Assembly (NCBI GenBank): GCA_964034945.1
Contig: OZ035960.1
Coordinates: 63,665,470-63,729,469 of the forward strand
From: Chrysopilus asiliformis
Taxonomy: Eukaryota; Arthropoda; Insecta; Diptera; Rhagionidae
Direction of reading: 5' to 3'
Length of the DNA: 64,000 nt
The notes beneath the pieces were generated by a model. That model saw only the letters and a program-made list of their open reading frames with translations, made no database searches and was not told the origin of the DNA. The position numbers were made by a program, and so were the translations under genes. Below, piece by piece: positions 1 to 10,955 of the stretch (the first letter of the stretch is position 1; each line of letters begins with the position of its first letter).

Positions 1-763
1 TTAAAAATAGTGACATTATTGCTTCTGCAGACACCGGTGTGCCTTATAAATACCCAAAGTTCGCTCTTGGTGCAGTGCCATGTAAATATTCATTTCGTCC
101 CACGGTAATCCTCGAACCATCGCGTCAAGATCCTGCCTTGAGGGTTCAAAAGGCCAGTGTTCAGAATGATTTATTTCGGAAACTAGTTGAAATACAATAT
201 TAAAACTTTACCGATATAAAAAATATACTTTTAATATATCGATTTTTTCAAAAAATCTGGGTACCGGAAGTGGCAAAAATGGCACAATTTCTTAAATCAG
301 CATTTTGATTTTTTTTATCGAAAACTATTTATATCACGTGTTGTACGTATAAAAAATATTGAAGATCAAAAACTTTTCTGCATGTTTGTCTTTTACTGTA
401 ATTGGCTATCTTATTCCGTTCTCAAGTTATTGACAAAAAAAGTCAAAACACTCGCACTAACTACTTGTGGGTATAGGTGTATGTGTAACTTTTTCTACTT
501 CCAGGCTTACTAATACTTTCGCAGGTTCCGATTAAACCAATTGCACTAATACCTAAATCAAATAGAAAGTTCTAGACGGAGCGAGAAGTGTGCGTGGGTG
601 CTCGTATCAGAGAAAGTCCCGATAAAGTCAGTTGAGAGAAAGTACCGCTGAGGACGAGTTACATTACTAAACCAGACGGTGAAAATGAGTGTGACCGTTT
701 TGAATTTTTCGAAGTTCGTAACCAAACTTAAGTAGCTTTCTGCTGTAATTTTCATCACACTTA
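1..763. other. AT-rich intergenic DNA, nothing recognised
   Basis: No open frame with protein-like composition, no RNA gene and no terminal repeats were seen. The sequence is AT-rich with poly-A/T runs, like the decayed repeat sequence elsewhere in the window. Confidence 0.5.
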
Positions 764-1110
764 TGATACGGTCACATTAGGTAGCAAGTATGCCAATTCG
801 CGATGTCCAATTGTTGACAAACCGAGTTGGCAAGGCGAAGCTGTTTACCCTAGTTGGTAGTTTACATTAGGTTGACGAAAAATTGAAAAAAATATATTCA
901 AAGTTGGCAAAGCAATGGATATGAGTTTTATTTTTGTATTTTGGTTGAAAGCAGTAACATAGATCAAAGCAGATGTGTGCAGCAATTGCTGTCAAATTCA
1001 GTAGACAAAAGTGTGACAAGTTCGCTACTTGCCAAGTTGACAGGCGTTTAACTTAAATTGGCAGAGTTGACTGCAAAGTTGGCTACTTACCAACTAATGT
1101 AACCGTATCA
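764..1110. mobile_element. MITE, TA target duplication
   Basis: A 347-bp non-coding element bounded by imperfect inverted repeats beginning TGATACGG (left) and ending CCGTATCA (right), flanked by TA at 762-763 and 1111-1112. The inverted repeats continue with diverged CACATTAG / CTAATGT blocks. The TA duplication suggests a Tc1/mariner-type parent, but no coding sequence remains to prove it. Confidence 0.6.
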
Positions 1111-1205
1111 TAAGAGTATGGCCAAGGAATAAGCATGCTCAGCTGACTCGAATTTCAATTGACAAAAAAGCTCTTTTTTCGGGACAGACAAGCAGCTGAT
1201 TGTTT

Positions 1206-1697
1206 GATACTTACACGTTCAATTTTGCAGTCAATCATGATGTCTCAGCAAAAAGCTTATTTGCACTAGACGCTCAATCATGCACGCAAGCATCACTTAA
1301 TTCGAAACACCCAAATCGACAGCACACAGCACAAATATCAATTTAAACAATTTTTGTCCTTATATTTTTCGCTTTTCGTGATCCACAACTCACTTCTCTG
1401 TCTGTATAATTCATATCCCTAATAACAATTAGGATTCCCAAAAAACTTTGTCTTTTATATATGACATCTTTTCACTACTAAAACTTACGCTGAAATGACG
1501 AATTGATTGACAGCTTCGCCATACACGTTCAAGCATGCTGTGATTCAAAAAGCTCCCTTGGAAAATATCAAAATGATTTTGATATTGGCCACCATGCTGT
1601 CAATCATAGAATTTGCATGGCAGCATCACAATAGACGTTCAAAATGCTGTCACAGCATGCGATGATTGACTGCAAGATTGAACGTGTAGGGACCACT
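1206..1697. mobile_element. Degenerate MITE, family of 24477-24997
   Basis: Both ends carry an inverted ACACGTTCAATNTTGCAGTC-like terminus, and the interior shares long stretches with 24477-24997 (for example the block around CAAAATGATTTTGATATT). The left end is eroded and no clear target duplication is visible, so this is an older copy than the one at 24477. Confidence 0.6.
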
Positions 1698-2003
1698 TTA
1701 GTGTAACATTTTTTTTTGTTCTTTTCTTATGTTGAATATAATTTTTCCTCCGATATTAATATTGCAAAGGTATTGTGATCTGAACTATGTCTAGATAGAT
1801 TTTTTTTAGTAGGGGGTCGGCATGGGATGATGGATAGTTGTGATGGCAGAAAAGGATACAGTGTGAATGATCGAATGTTTGTTGATCGCGTTATAATTAT
1901 TTGTTTTATTTCACCTCTGTTTTCTTACAGTAGATTTAACAAGCTCCGGTACAGTTGGTCGAACTCTGCCGATAATACCAATCAAGAGCACCGGGAAAAA
2001 AAA
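1698..2003. other. No gene recognised
   Basis: Short AT-rich stretch between a MITE and the inverted end of an L repeat. A frame at 1827-2066 runs into the L repeat and has no recognisable domain. Confidence 0.4.
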
Positions 2004-2125
2004 GCAGGGGTCTGTCTCGTAGAGACGGCCAGAAGACGTGGATCCGCCTACAACGATCGCCAATAGATATTTAAGTAAGAAATTTTAGTGAAAAGGAAAT
2101 TAAGGAAACAAATTTTTATTTAAAA
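2004..2125 (-). repeat. L-repeat tail, inverted
   Basis: The reverse complement matches the tails at 38016-38140, 51795-51915 and 57371-57493, sharing the block GGCGATCGTTGTAGGCGGAT and the end GAGACAGACACC. This is the distal end of the inverted L copy whose other pieces lie at 10276-10489 and 14429-14977. Confidence 0.75.
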
Positions 2126-2388
2126 CATAACAAAAGCTAAAATTGCCAATCTGGCAATTATTGAAAATCCGTATGGTGATTTAAGTGAACGGCGAACAGT
2201 TGTTTTAAAATTCCAGTTTGAAGTCAAACTTTCTAATTAGATTTTTTAAAAATTTATTCCAATCGGATTTTGATGTATGGGAGTTTTATGTAGAATCATA
2301 TCCTAAATAACTTTTGTTCTTGCACTTTTTTGATAAGATGCACCGTTTTTGAGATATTCGGTTTCACCATACGGGTATAATAATTTTA
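2126..2388 (-). mobile_element. X element, inverted copy
   Basis: Reverse complement of the ~250-bp X element (compare 57119-57370). Read on the minus strand it starts ATACCCGTATGGTGAAACC and ends GCTTTTGTTATG, with the inner hairpin AATTGCCANNTTGGCAATT near the 3' end. The sequence next to its outer boundary is L tail, the same context as the other X insertions. Confidence 0.7.
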
Positions 2389-2605
2389 CTAGGGGCTGCG
2401 CCCCGAACCGCTTCGCGGTTCATCCCTCTTCCGCAGGTCGGCCTTCGGCCTCCCTGCCCCCGTCGGCCTATGGCCTCCACAACTACTCGGCCTTCGGCCT
2501 CGCCCCTCGCGCTTGAATTGTTGGAATTTGATGTATGGAGATGTTACGTAAAATTATTTAAATATATTTCAGCTCTCGCCTTCCTCTTTACTCGGCCTTC
2601 GGCCT
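2389..2605. repeat. GC-rich hairpin cluster
   Basis: In an otherwise AT-rich region there is a run of short perfect hairpins: GGGGCTGCGCCCC, GAACCGCTTCGCGGTTC, several GGCCTTCGGCC copies and GGCCTATGGCC. A last copy lies at ~2595. They sit at the 3' end of the Helitron-like array, where Helitrons usually carry a single terminal hairpin. Confidence 0.75.
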
Positions 2606-2818
2606 CGACTCAAATGCATATAGTTAACCCAAAAAAGGGAAATTTTTTTAGAGACATTTTTCTTTGTGACCCAACGGTGTATTACAAAATCGTACTGTTT
2701 ACTTACAATATATTCAATAACGGTAAAAGGTGGTTATCCACACGGGGAAAGACCGTGTCATACATTGAAGCACCAAATCCCTTTAGAATTGCAGAAGATA
2801 GCAGGTGAGGGCTATACA

Positions 2819-3322
2819 TAACGATGGTATCTATACTGTTTTTCGCAGTATTATATTGTTTTTCAGACTCCAATACTGCATAATTGCTTTTTTCCCCAAA
2901 ATACTGTATTTAAATACTCAGAAAACTTTAATTCTTTAACGTTTCGAAATTCAAATTTATTAATAGCAATGCAAAACGTCAGTGGCAACACAAAACAGTG
3001 GCATCACATGGCAAGTGTAAATACATTCAAACGACGAACAGCGAAGTATTGATGGCAACATGTCATATAGATTCGCTTCTTCCTTTCCCCATCGATTACT
3101 GTCTTGTCATTATGCATCCTTCTTCAGAACGCGTTACTTTGATTTTGCTTTCCATTGTTAATTTAAAAGAATAAAAATGTCGAAATTAAAAGCAAAGACA
3201 CAAATTTTCATTGAATAAAATTTATACTGCGAAAAATACTGTTTTTTCAAATCGATTTACTGCTTTTTCAAATTTTTATGTGAAATATATTGTTTTTTGT
3301 CCGAAAAGAGATACCATCGTTA
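2819..3322. mobile_element. hAT-type MITE with 8-bp TSD GCTATACA
   Basis: A 504-bp non-coding element with inverted termini TAACGATGGTATC / GATACCATCGTTA, flanked by an exact 8-bp duplication GCTATACA at 2811-2818 and 3323-3330. An 8-bp duplication fits hAT (or P-like) transposition. It interrupts the third Helitron-like unit. Confidence 0.8.
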
Positions 3323-3674
3323 GCTATACATAAAAAGGAGGGGTAGATATTAGTGAGCAAAAATTTTCCCTGCGGGCTGACCTCTCTCATGGTGAAAACC
3401 GGATCCGAAACCCTTAAGCGCATAAAGAGGTTTCAAGAGAGGGAAAGGGGTTGCTATTAAACTGGATCCGACACCCTTGAGTAAGAGATATCAGAAGAAA
3501 CGGGGATTGACATCAAAAAGAATCAGATCCCTTATTCTGTCAATAACTGTCCCTGTGTGCAAAGTTTGATCAAAATCGGCCGCGCCGTTTTTGCGTGATG
3601 CCGGAACAAACATTCAGTCAAACAGACAGAAATACCGACCGACATACAGACAGACGGACAAACATAAATTTTAA
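3323..3674. other. Repeat-derived filler in Helitron-like unit
   Basis: No coding region. The stretch AGATATTAGTGAGC and the phrases around 'GGATCCGAAACCCTT' resemble, in reverse, the tandem repeat region at 25360-25740. A GTCY/GACR-type microsatellite (CAGACAGACGGACAAAC) lies at ~3645. Confidence 0.4.
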
Positions 3675-4200
3675 GCATAACAAAACCTATAATTGCCAGT
3701 CTGGCAATTATTAGAAACTCGTATAGTGATATTCCTATCAAAATTGGAACAGTTGTATCAAAATTCCAGTTTGAATTCAAACTTTCCAAAAAGATTTTTT
3801 AAAATTTGTTCCAATAGGATTTTGATGTATGGGAGTTTTATTTAGAATCATATCCTAAATAACTTTTGTTCTTGCACTTATTTGATAATATGAACAGTTT
3901 TTGAGATATTCGCAAAAAACATTTTCGTTCGTATGGGGGGCACCCCCCTAATAGTCCATTTTTGCCCTTTAACGAACTTAGCCTCGCATTTTGCGAAAAA
4001 CGGATCTGCTCAAAATTTCAAGTCTCTAGCTCAATCCATGCGCCCGCAATCCGCGCCACAGACGGAGATGCAAAAATCAATTTTGTTTATCATTCTAAAC
4101 ACACTGGTGTAATTCATTTTTATGTGTGATGACGGGGTCTTGGCGTTACAAACGGTAAGGCAAAGTTAATATACCCTTTGGTTTCACCATACGGGTATAA
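3675..4200 (-). mobile_element. X element, long inverted copy with GTCY-type core
   Basis: An inverted long X copy: on the minus strand it runs from TTATACCCGTATGGTGAAACC near 4200 to GGTTTTGTTATG at 3675. It includes the extra core also seen at 46505-47045, with a forward equivalent of GTGTAATTCATTTT and CTCGCATTTTGCG. It is diverged from the short copies. Confidence 0.65.
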
Positions 4201-5306
4201 AAATGTCATTTTTGGCATCAGTATTATACGACCAAATACATAATGTATGTCAATATTTTTGAGAAAATCCAAAATTCCTTACAGTTTTTATTATATAGAT
4301 GGGAAAAAAGTAAAGTGGACACATCTACAGATAGAGAGCTTTCCTTTAAAAAAAGAATAATCAAAATCGATTCTAAGCTGGTGCTGTGTCGAAAGAAATA
4401 CATACAAAATCGCTTTTCCTTTTAAATATATAGATGAGTCTCGATCTTAACAACACGGATCGCAGCTGGGCATTTAATAAAGGGGTAAAATACCCATGCT
4501 CGAAGCCAGGGTTGCTGGTGCCAAGGTTTTGTTTTTTTAATTTAATTTTTTTTTTCATTTAGTTAAAACAAATTTTTTTCTTTGTGGTTTTTGTATTTTT
4601 TTTGTATGTGAAAACTGTTTAAAACAAAAATAGAGACACTAATTATAAACCGAAAACGATTTTGATCAGATTTTCACCATTGTCCGTGATGATAATATTT
4701 TATGACTGAAGTTAGCTTGCCCATGAGGAGGCTGGAAAAACTAATTGGGTATTAGAGTTTTAAAATTCAAAACCGAAAGTCTTAAAGCGAACACATTTAT
4801 TTTCTAAAAGTTATTTCTGGAAGTTTTTTGTGCAAAAAAAACTTTAGCCCGACAACGATGGGTCTGCATTTAGTAAAATATTATTAAAAATTGGTGGAAA
4901 AGTAAAATGGACACATCTAAAGATAATTTTCTAAAAGTTATTTCTTGCATTTGCATTATCCTTACAGGACCTTCCGTTTTGAATTTTGAAAATCTGAAAA
5001 AACCGGATTCGGGATCAGCGACCCCAAAAACCCCCGAGTGATACTTTTCAGCCTCCTATTGAGCAGGATTCATGGCGAAAATCACGGTTTGAAAATACCC
5101 AAACCCCCTTTACCCCCCGTTTACCCCCTTAGCGCTAAAATTTCGAAAAATCTCGATGGTGGGACATATTCTGAAAGTTTCAAGTCTCTATCTTCAGGGG
5201 TTTGGGCTGGGCGTCAGGTTAAATGATTTTATATATAGAGCAGATGGTTTTCACTTTTTCCAATAAAGACTCAATTTCAAGAAAAAAAAAATATTTTGCC
5301 ACCGCT

Positions 5307-5340
5307 CAGAATTGAACCCGTACCTGGCGCGATGTAGTTT
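5307..5340 (-). repeat. tRNA-like B-box motif inside Helitron-like unit
   Basis: The minus strand reads GGGTTCAATTCT, close to the RNA polymerase III B-box consensus GGTTCGANTCC, preceded by a CGCGCCAGG block. A second copy is at about 6903-6936 in the next unit. No complete cloverleaf can be folded here. Confidence 0.4.
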
Positions 5341-6112
5341 ACTCTTATTCAGTAGTAAGAATATAAATTTTAAAGATAAATTAAGTAATAAAAAAACAGG
5401 CAGTCATTGGGGACTGCCAACAGAAGTGAAAACAATAATATATGTACGTACGGTAATAATCATTTTGTCGTGTATTTATACCTATATATTTTTCAACCTG
5501 AAATTTCGAAAATATATGCTAATAAACAGTAAATTTCAAATAAAAGTCAATATGCATATTAAGGTTTGAATTCCTGAGCAGCACATGATTTTCTTATACA
5601 ACAAATAGCTAGAGATATTTAATTCTTTCTGTATAAGAATGCCACGCGCTGTTCAGAAATTTTTTGTGTAATTTTTTATTTTGCTGTATATTTTCCAAAA
5701 AAATCGATTTTTTGTTGTATAAGTCAACTGGTTTCAGAAATTTTCTGTCTCATTTTATTTTGCTGTATATTTTCCAAAAAAAAATCGATTTTCTGTTGTA
5801 TAAGAAAGTCACGTAATGTTCAGAAACTTTCTGTCTCATTTTATTTTGCCGTATATTTTCCAAAAAAAAATCGTTTTTTTTTTGTTATTTTGCTGTATGA
5901 TATTTTCAAAAAAGAATCGATTTTTTCTCTATAAAAAAATCAAATGAAAGCAAATCAGCATTCTTAAGCTGTTAAATTAGCATGTCGGTGACGCGAACTC
6001 ATGAGATTTTACCCATCCAAAAATCGCCCAACGCGCCTAAAGAAGTACATATAATATAAATAAAATAAGTAATTTAAGGTCAAAAAAAAATAAAAAAAAA
6101 CATTTTGTCACC

Positions 6113-6340
6113 ACTTGGAATCGAACCCGCACATCTGGCGCATTGTAGTCTAACACTTATTCAGGAGTAAAAATGTAAACTTAAAGATAAATTAAGTAAT
6201 AAAATATTAAAAAAAGTAAATAAATCAACAAAAAAGAATTTGAAAAGAAAACAAAAAAAAATTTCGTCACCGATAAGAATTGAACCCGGTGCTTGGCGCA
6301 TGGTAGTCCAACTTCTAACTCACTGCACTAACCAGACAGT
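6113..6340 (-). repeat. Pair of tRNA-like modules
   Basis: Two minus-strand modules. One has an exact B-box GGTTCGATTCC (6118-6128). The other has GGGTTCAATTCTTATCGG plus an upstream segment GGTTAGTGCAGTGAGTTAG that resembles a D-arm/A-box. Both share the block ATGCGCCA before the T-arm-like motif. Equivalent modules occur at ~9826-9870 and ~9973-10045 in the first unit. They look like tRNA-derived parts of the repeat, not functional tRNA genes: no 7-bp acceptor stem is evident. Confidence 0.45.
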
Positions 6341-7559
6341 ACGGGATGTCGTTTTAACATTGAAGACTTAGTTAGCGGCATATTGATAATTTTGAAAGGC
6401 AAATAACTAATAAAGTATTATTAAAAATGGGGAAAAAAGTAAAACGGACATATCTACAGCTATAGAGCTTTCATTTAAAAAAAGGATCATCAAAATCGGA
6501 GCCGCTGGAGCTCTGCGGAAAGAAATCCAAACAAAATCGCTTTGCCTTTTAAATATATAGATTCGTGATCAGAGACCTCGAAAACCCCCGAGTGATACTT
6601 TTCAGCCTCCTATTGAGCAGGATTCATGGCGAAAATCACGGTTTAAAAACACCCAAACACCCTTTATCACCCCCTTAGCGCTAAAATTTCGAAAAATCTC
6701 GTCTTAGTGAGCGCCTACGCGATGGTTGGGACATATTCTGAAAGTTTCAAATCTCTATCTTCAGGGGTGGGCGTCAGGTTAAACGATTTTATATATAGAG
6801 AAGATGGTTTTCACTTTTTCCAATAAAAGACGATGCGTAACAGATATTCTTAATTTTACGTTTAAAAAACTCAATTTCAACAAAAAAAAATATTTTGCCA
6901 CCGCTCAGAATTGAACCCGTACCTGGCGCGATGTAGTTTACACTTATTCAGTAGTAAGAATATAAATTTTAAAGATAAATTAAGTAATAAAAAACAGGCA
7001 GTCATTGGGGACTGCCAACAGAAGTGAAAACAATAATACACCCATACCTCGCTTTACGGCCTAGATACGTTCCGGGAAAGTTGGCCGTAAAGCGAAAAGC
7101 CGTATAACGAATCTATTATTTTCATACAAACCCATACAAATTCAATAGGATCCATTCCAATTTTTTTTAAATAACGTTTTTTTTAAATAATTTCTTTAAA
7201 AATGCTTACATACAAAATAAAAATACATAACAAGTAATATAAGGATGACTTCAATAACAAAAAAAAATTCATATTATATGTACATACCTATAAATTTTTT
7301 TTTAAGAAAACTTAAAAAAAATTAAAAAAATTCATCTGCACATGTCCATATACATAATAAAAAACATAATTTAAAATGTTTAAATCGGTTCTAATCTGAT
7401 GACGAAAATGAATTACACCAGTGTGTTTAAAATGATAAAAATAATTAATTTTTGCATGTCCGTCCGTCCGTCCGTCTGTGGCGCGGATTGCGGGCGCACG
7501 GATTGAGCTACAGACTTGAAATTTTGCGCAGATCCGTTTTTCGTAAAATGCGAGGCTAA

Positions 7560-8860
7560 AGGTAGAAATACACGACGAGAGACTTTGGTCTCTGGTCTCC
7601 GGGGTACAAAAGGCAAAAATCTCCAAAGTGTATACACGATCACAGACATTTAAGTCTGTAGATCAAAAAATAGATCTCCGGAGACGTTTACTAAAAAGTC
7701 TCTAAAAGCAAATTCTCTGGAGTGCATACACGACGCAGGTATCTCTTCTCCAAGCATAACAATAATATCACTAATCTAAAATATAAAATAAGTAAAAACA
7801 CTTTTTTTCTTTATAAAAACTGACCTTTAATCTCAAAACAACGAAACAAATTCTCGTTCCCACAAAACAATTTCCTGAAATGTCAAAAGTCGTCTCCGGA
7901 GACCAAGAGATAGATATCAAAACGTTTTGAAGACCGAAGACGCATTAAAGAGACTCTCTCATTAAGGTAAGGATACACGACGAGAGACTTTGGTCTCTGA
8001 GACCAAAAATTTCGCCTCTGGATACAAAGAGACCTGTGTATACACTTCGGAGACCGGAGATTTATCTCCAAGTACAAGTCTCTCGGGTCTCTTGGGAGAC
8101 TTAAGTCTCTTGCCGTGTAGCTACTCTTTTTAATGCGTCTCCGGTCTTCAAAACGTTTTGATATCTATCTCTTGGTCTTAGGAGACGAATTTTGACATTT
8201 CAAATTTGAATTTTGAATTTGAATTTTGAATTTTGAAAATTTTTGTAAAGTTCTTCTTCCTCAGTTCTTAATTCGTGCAGCAATGTTTGTGTTATGCTGG
8301 CCGATTGTCGCTTTCTAATCCAATTTTTCACCCATATTTTGCGTTGCCTCTTTTGTCTCTTTTGCCTCCTACGCAAAATTATGAGTGCTGATATTGCTGC
8401 AGTGATTCTTCTATTTCCCCCGTTCATTTGAATAAAAAAATTAACAACTTGAAAACTTTCACAGCACAACACGAATTAAAACTACCAAATGCCAAAAAGA
8501 TCTCCAGAGACGAGATACCTGTGTCGTGTATGCACTCCAGAGACTTTGCTTTGAGAGACTTTTTAGTAAAGGTCTCCGGAGATCTATTTTTTGATCTCCA
8601 GACTTAAATGTCTCTGAACGTGTATACACTTTGGAGATTTTTGCCTTTTGTACCCTGGAGACCAGAGACCAAAGTCTCTCATCGTGTATCCTTACCTTTA
8701 GTAGCTACACGACAAGAAACTTAAGTCTACCAGAGACCCTAGAGACTTGATACTTGGAGACAAATCTCCGGTCTCCGAAGTGTATACACAGGTCTCTTTG
8801 TATGCAGAGGCGAAATTTTTGGTCTAAGAGACCAAAGTCTCTCGTCGTGTATTTCTACCT
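7560..8860. mobile_element. PIF/Harbinger-type composite element, TSD TAA
   Basis: A 1301-bp element bounded by inverted repeats AGGTAGAAATACACGACGAG / CTCGTCGTGTATTTCTACCT with TAA duplicated at 7557-7559 and 8861-8863. The empty site GAGGCTAAGTTCG is present at ~46741-46753 in another X copy. Related termini recur internally (AGGTAAGGATACACGACGAG at ~7970; GTGTAGCTACT at ~8115; mirrored at 8640-8710). Several members of the same MITE family have therefore inserted into or fused with each other. The 3-bp TWA duplication and the coding fragment at 8200-8427 support PIF/Harbinger. Confidence 0.8.
8200..8427 (-). pseudogene. PIF/Harbinger transposase N-terminal fragment
   Basis: A 75-codon frame starting at an ATG (8427). 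It is rich in Arg/Lys and contains KIWVKNWIRKRQS followed by TLLHELRTEEEELYKNF. This matches the N-terminal region typical of HARBI1-like transposases, where a basic W-V-x-x-W-I stretch precedes LLxELRxED. It ends in a low-complexity Lys/Phe run. The catalytic DDE part is absent, so it cannot encode an active transposase. It lies inside the composite element at 7560-8860. The family call rests on recognising this N-terminal pattern by eye. Confidence 0.6.
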
Positions 8861-10275
8861 TAAGTTCGTTCATGAGCAAAAATGGATTATTAGAGGGGAT
8901 ACCCCCCATACGAACGATAACGTTTTTGGTGAAAAACGGTGCATCTTATCAAAAAAGTGCAAGAACAAAAGTTGTTTAGGATATTATTCTACATACATCT
9001 CCCATACATCAAAATCCGATTGGAATAAATTTTAATAAATCTTATTGAAAAGTTTGACTTCAAAGTGGAATTTTGATAGAACTGTTCGCCGTTCACTTAA
9101 ATCACCATACGGGTTTTCAATAATTGCCAGATTGGCAATTATAGCTTTTGATATTTTTTCCCCAATTTTTTTTGGCCGTATAACGAAATATTTTGGGCCG
9201 TAAATCGAAAAAGTGCCTTAATTAAAGAAGGCCGTTATAGCGAAAAGCCGTATAAAGAGGGGCCGTATAACGAGGTATGGGTGTATATGTACGTACGGTA
9301 ATAATCATTTTGTCGTGTATTTATACCTATATATTTTTCAACCTGAAATTTCGAAAATATATGTTAATAAACAGTAAATTTTAAATAAAAGTCAATTATG
9401 TATATTAAGGTTTGAATTCCTGAGCAGCACATGATATTCTTATACAAAAAATGGCTAGATATTTAAAGTCACGCGCTGTTCAGAAATTTTCTGTCTCATT
9501 TCATTTTACCGTATGATTTTTTCCAAAAAAAAAATCGATTTTTTGTTGTATAACAAAGTCACGTGCTATTCAGAAATTTCCTCGCTAATTTTATTTTGCT
9601 CGGTACTGTCTTCCAAAAAAATCAATTTTTTCTGTATAAAAAAATCAAATGAAAGTGAATCAGCATTCTTCAGCTATTAAATTAGCATGTCGGTGACGCG
9701 AACTCATGAGATTTTACCCATCCAAAAATCGCCCAACGCGCCTAAAGAAGTATAATATAAATAAAATAAGTAATTTAAGGTCAAAAAAAAAAAATTAAAA
9801 AAAAAACTTTTTGTCACCACTCGGAATCGAACCCGCACATCTGGCGCATTGTAGTCTAACACTTATTCAGGAGTAAAAATGTAAACTTAAAGATAAATTA
9901 AGTAATAAAATATTAAAAAAAGTAAATAAACCAACAAAAAAAAAATTTGAAAAGAAAAAAAAAATTTCTTGTCACCGATCAGAATTGAACCCGGTCCTGG
10001 CGCATGGTAGTCCAACTTCTAACTCACTGCACTGATCAGACAGTATGGAGTGTCGTGTTAACATTGAAGACTTAGTTAGCGGCATATTGATAATTTTGAA
10101 AGGCAAATCACTAATAAAGTATTATTAAAAATTGAAAAAAAAAGTAAAACGGACATATCTACAGCTATAGAGCTTTCATTTAAAAAAAGAATCATCAAAA
10201 TCGGTTCAATAGGAACTGCAGGAGCTCTGTCGAAAGAAATCCATACAAAATCGCTTTGCCTTTTAAATATATAGA

Positions 10276-10489
10276 TTTATAATTGGTTTATGATAAGAGA
10301 AATATGAAATAAATATCATACATACAGTGCTCAAAACACTCCCAAATTAGTTAGATATATAATGGCGAAGGTTTTACATAAGTTTATTACTATTTCATCG
10401 ATTCTACTATTATTTTTCGGCCGATTTACTACGATTTCGAAAATCAAAAGTCACAACCCTGAACAGAACTTTAATGCTGGTAGCGAAAC
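10276..10489 (-). repeat. L repeat, inverted piece (distal)
   Basis: The reverse complement is colinear with 56900-57110: 'GAACAGAACTTTAATGCTGG', the stretch ending GGCCGATTTACTACGATTTC, and TTATAATTGGTTTATG. It continues after the insertion at 14429-14977. It ends at GCGAAAC (10483-10489), the left target duplication of the next element. Confidence 0.8.
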
Positions 10490-10955
10490 CACAGAATAAC
10501 AGAAGGGAATCGAGGAACAAAAATTTTTGATGTGCGAAGAACTTTCCGAGCCTTATCTAGCTATCTCATTTCCCTTGTAAGCACACGAATTGCTTTATAT
10601 GTGTGCCCAGAAATGGCGGATGAAATTCCAGGGGGTTGCCAGAATTAAACTATTGGATGTGTTGATGCACATAATTTTATTCCGCTAAAATCACTAAATG
10701 GAAATTCGCGGAAATTTAATTTAATACATATCCTTAATAACAATTAGTATGTATGAATTAATTACGTTGATTTTTTGAAAGAAGCGTTAATGCTCGTCGC
10801 TCAGATTCTAGTAAAAAAAATTTTATTAAAAAGTTAATGTAATCGACATTACTCCAATACCCTATTCTGAGACTAAACTTTTAGATCCGACAAATTATTC
10901 GTTGAGAACTTAAAACCCTTACAAATCCAAAAGATGAATTTCAAAGTTCGGAAAT

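Larger units (their letters stand above)
7395..9170 (+). mobile_element. X element (long form) split by a Harbinger insertion
   Basis: Flanking pieces 7395-7559 and 8861-9170 are colinear with the long X copy at 46505-47045, including GTCCGTCCGTCCGTCTG at ~7458, AAATTTTGCGCAGATCCG, and the 3' hairpin and GCTTTTG end. It lies inside the pogo-like element. Confidence 0.7.
7039..9283. mobile_element. pogo/Tigger-like element, TA TSD
   Basis: A 2245-bp element with inverted termini CACCCATACCTCG / CGAGGTATGGGTG, continuing into repeated GGCCGTAWARCGA motifs. It is flanked by TA (7037-7038, 9284-9285). The uninterrupted target is visible at 5437-5455 (CAATAATATATGTACGTAC). The terminus resembles Tigger-type TIRs (CATACCTCG core). 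No transposase remains; the interior is an X element carrying a PIF/Harbinger element. Confidence 0.75.
2389..10275 (-). mobile_element. Tandem array of three Helitron-like units
   Basis: Read on the minus strand, the array begins TCTATATATTTAAAAGG at 10275 and ends CTAG at 2389, with an A before the 5' TC and a T after CTAG, as expected for Helitrons, which insert between A and T. The same 5' terminus recurs head-to-tail at 6561 and 4434, giving units 10275-6562, 6561-4435 and 4434-2389. Only the last has a CTAG end. A GC-rich hairpin lies directly before CTAG. No Rep/helicase coding region is present, so the elements are non-autonomous. The first unit is swollen by the pogo-like insertion at 7039-9283. 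The class call is from termini only. Confidence 0.65.

Noticed and set aside
5300..6340. Functional tRNA genes
   Set aside because: Only B-box/T-arm-like motifs; no acceptor stem or full cloverleaf could be drawn.
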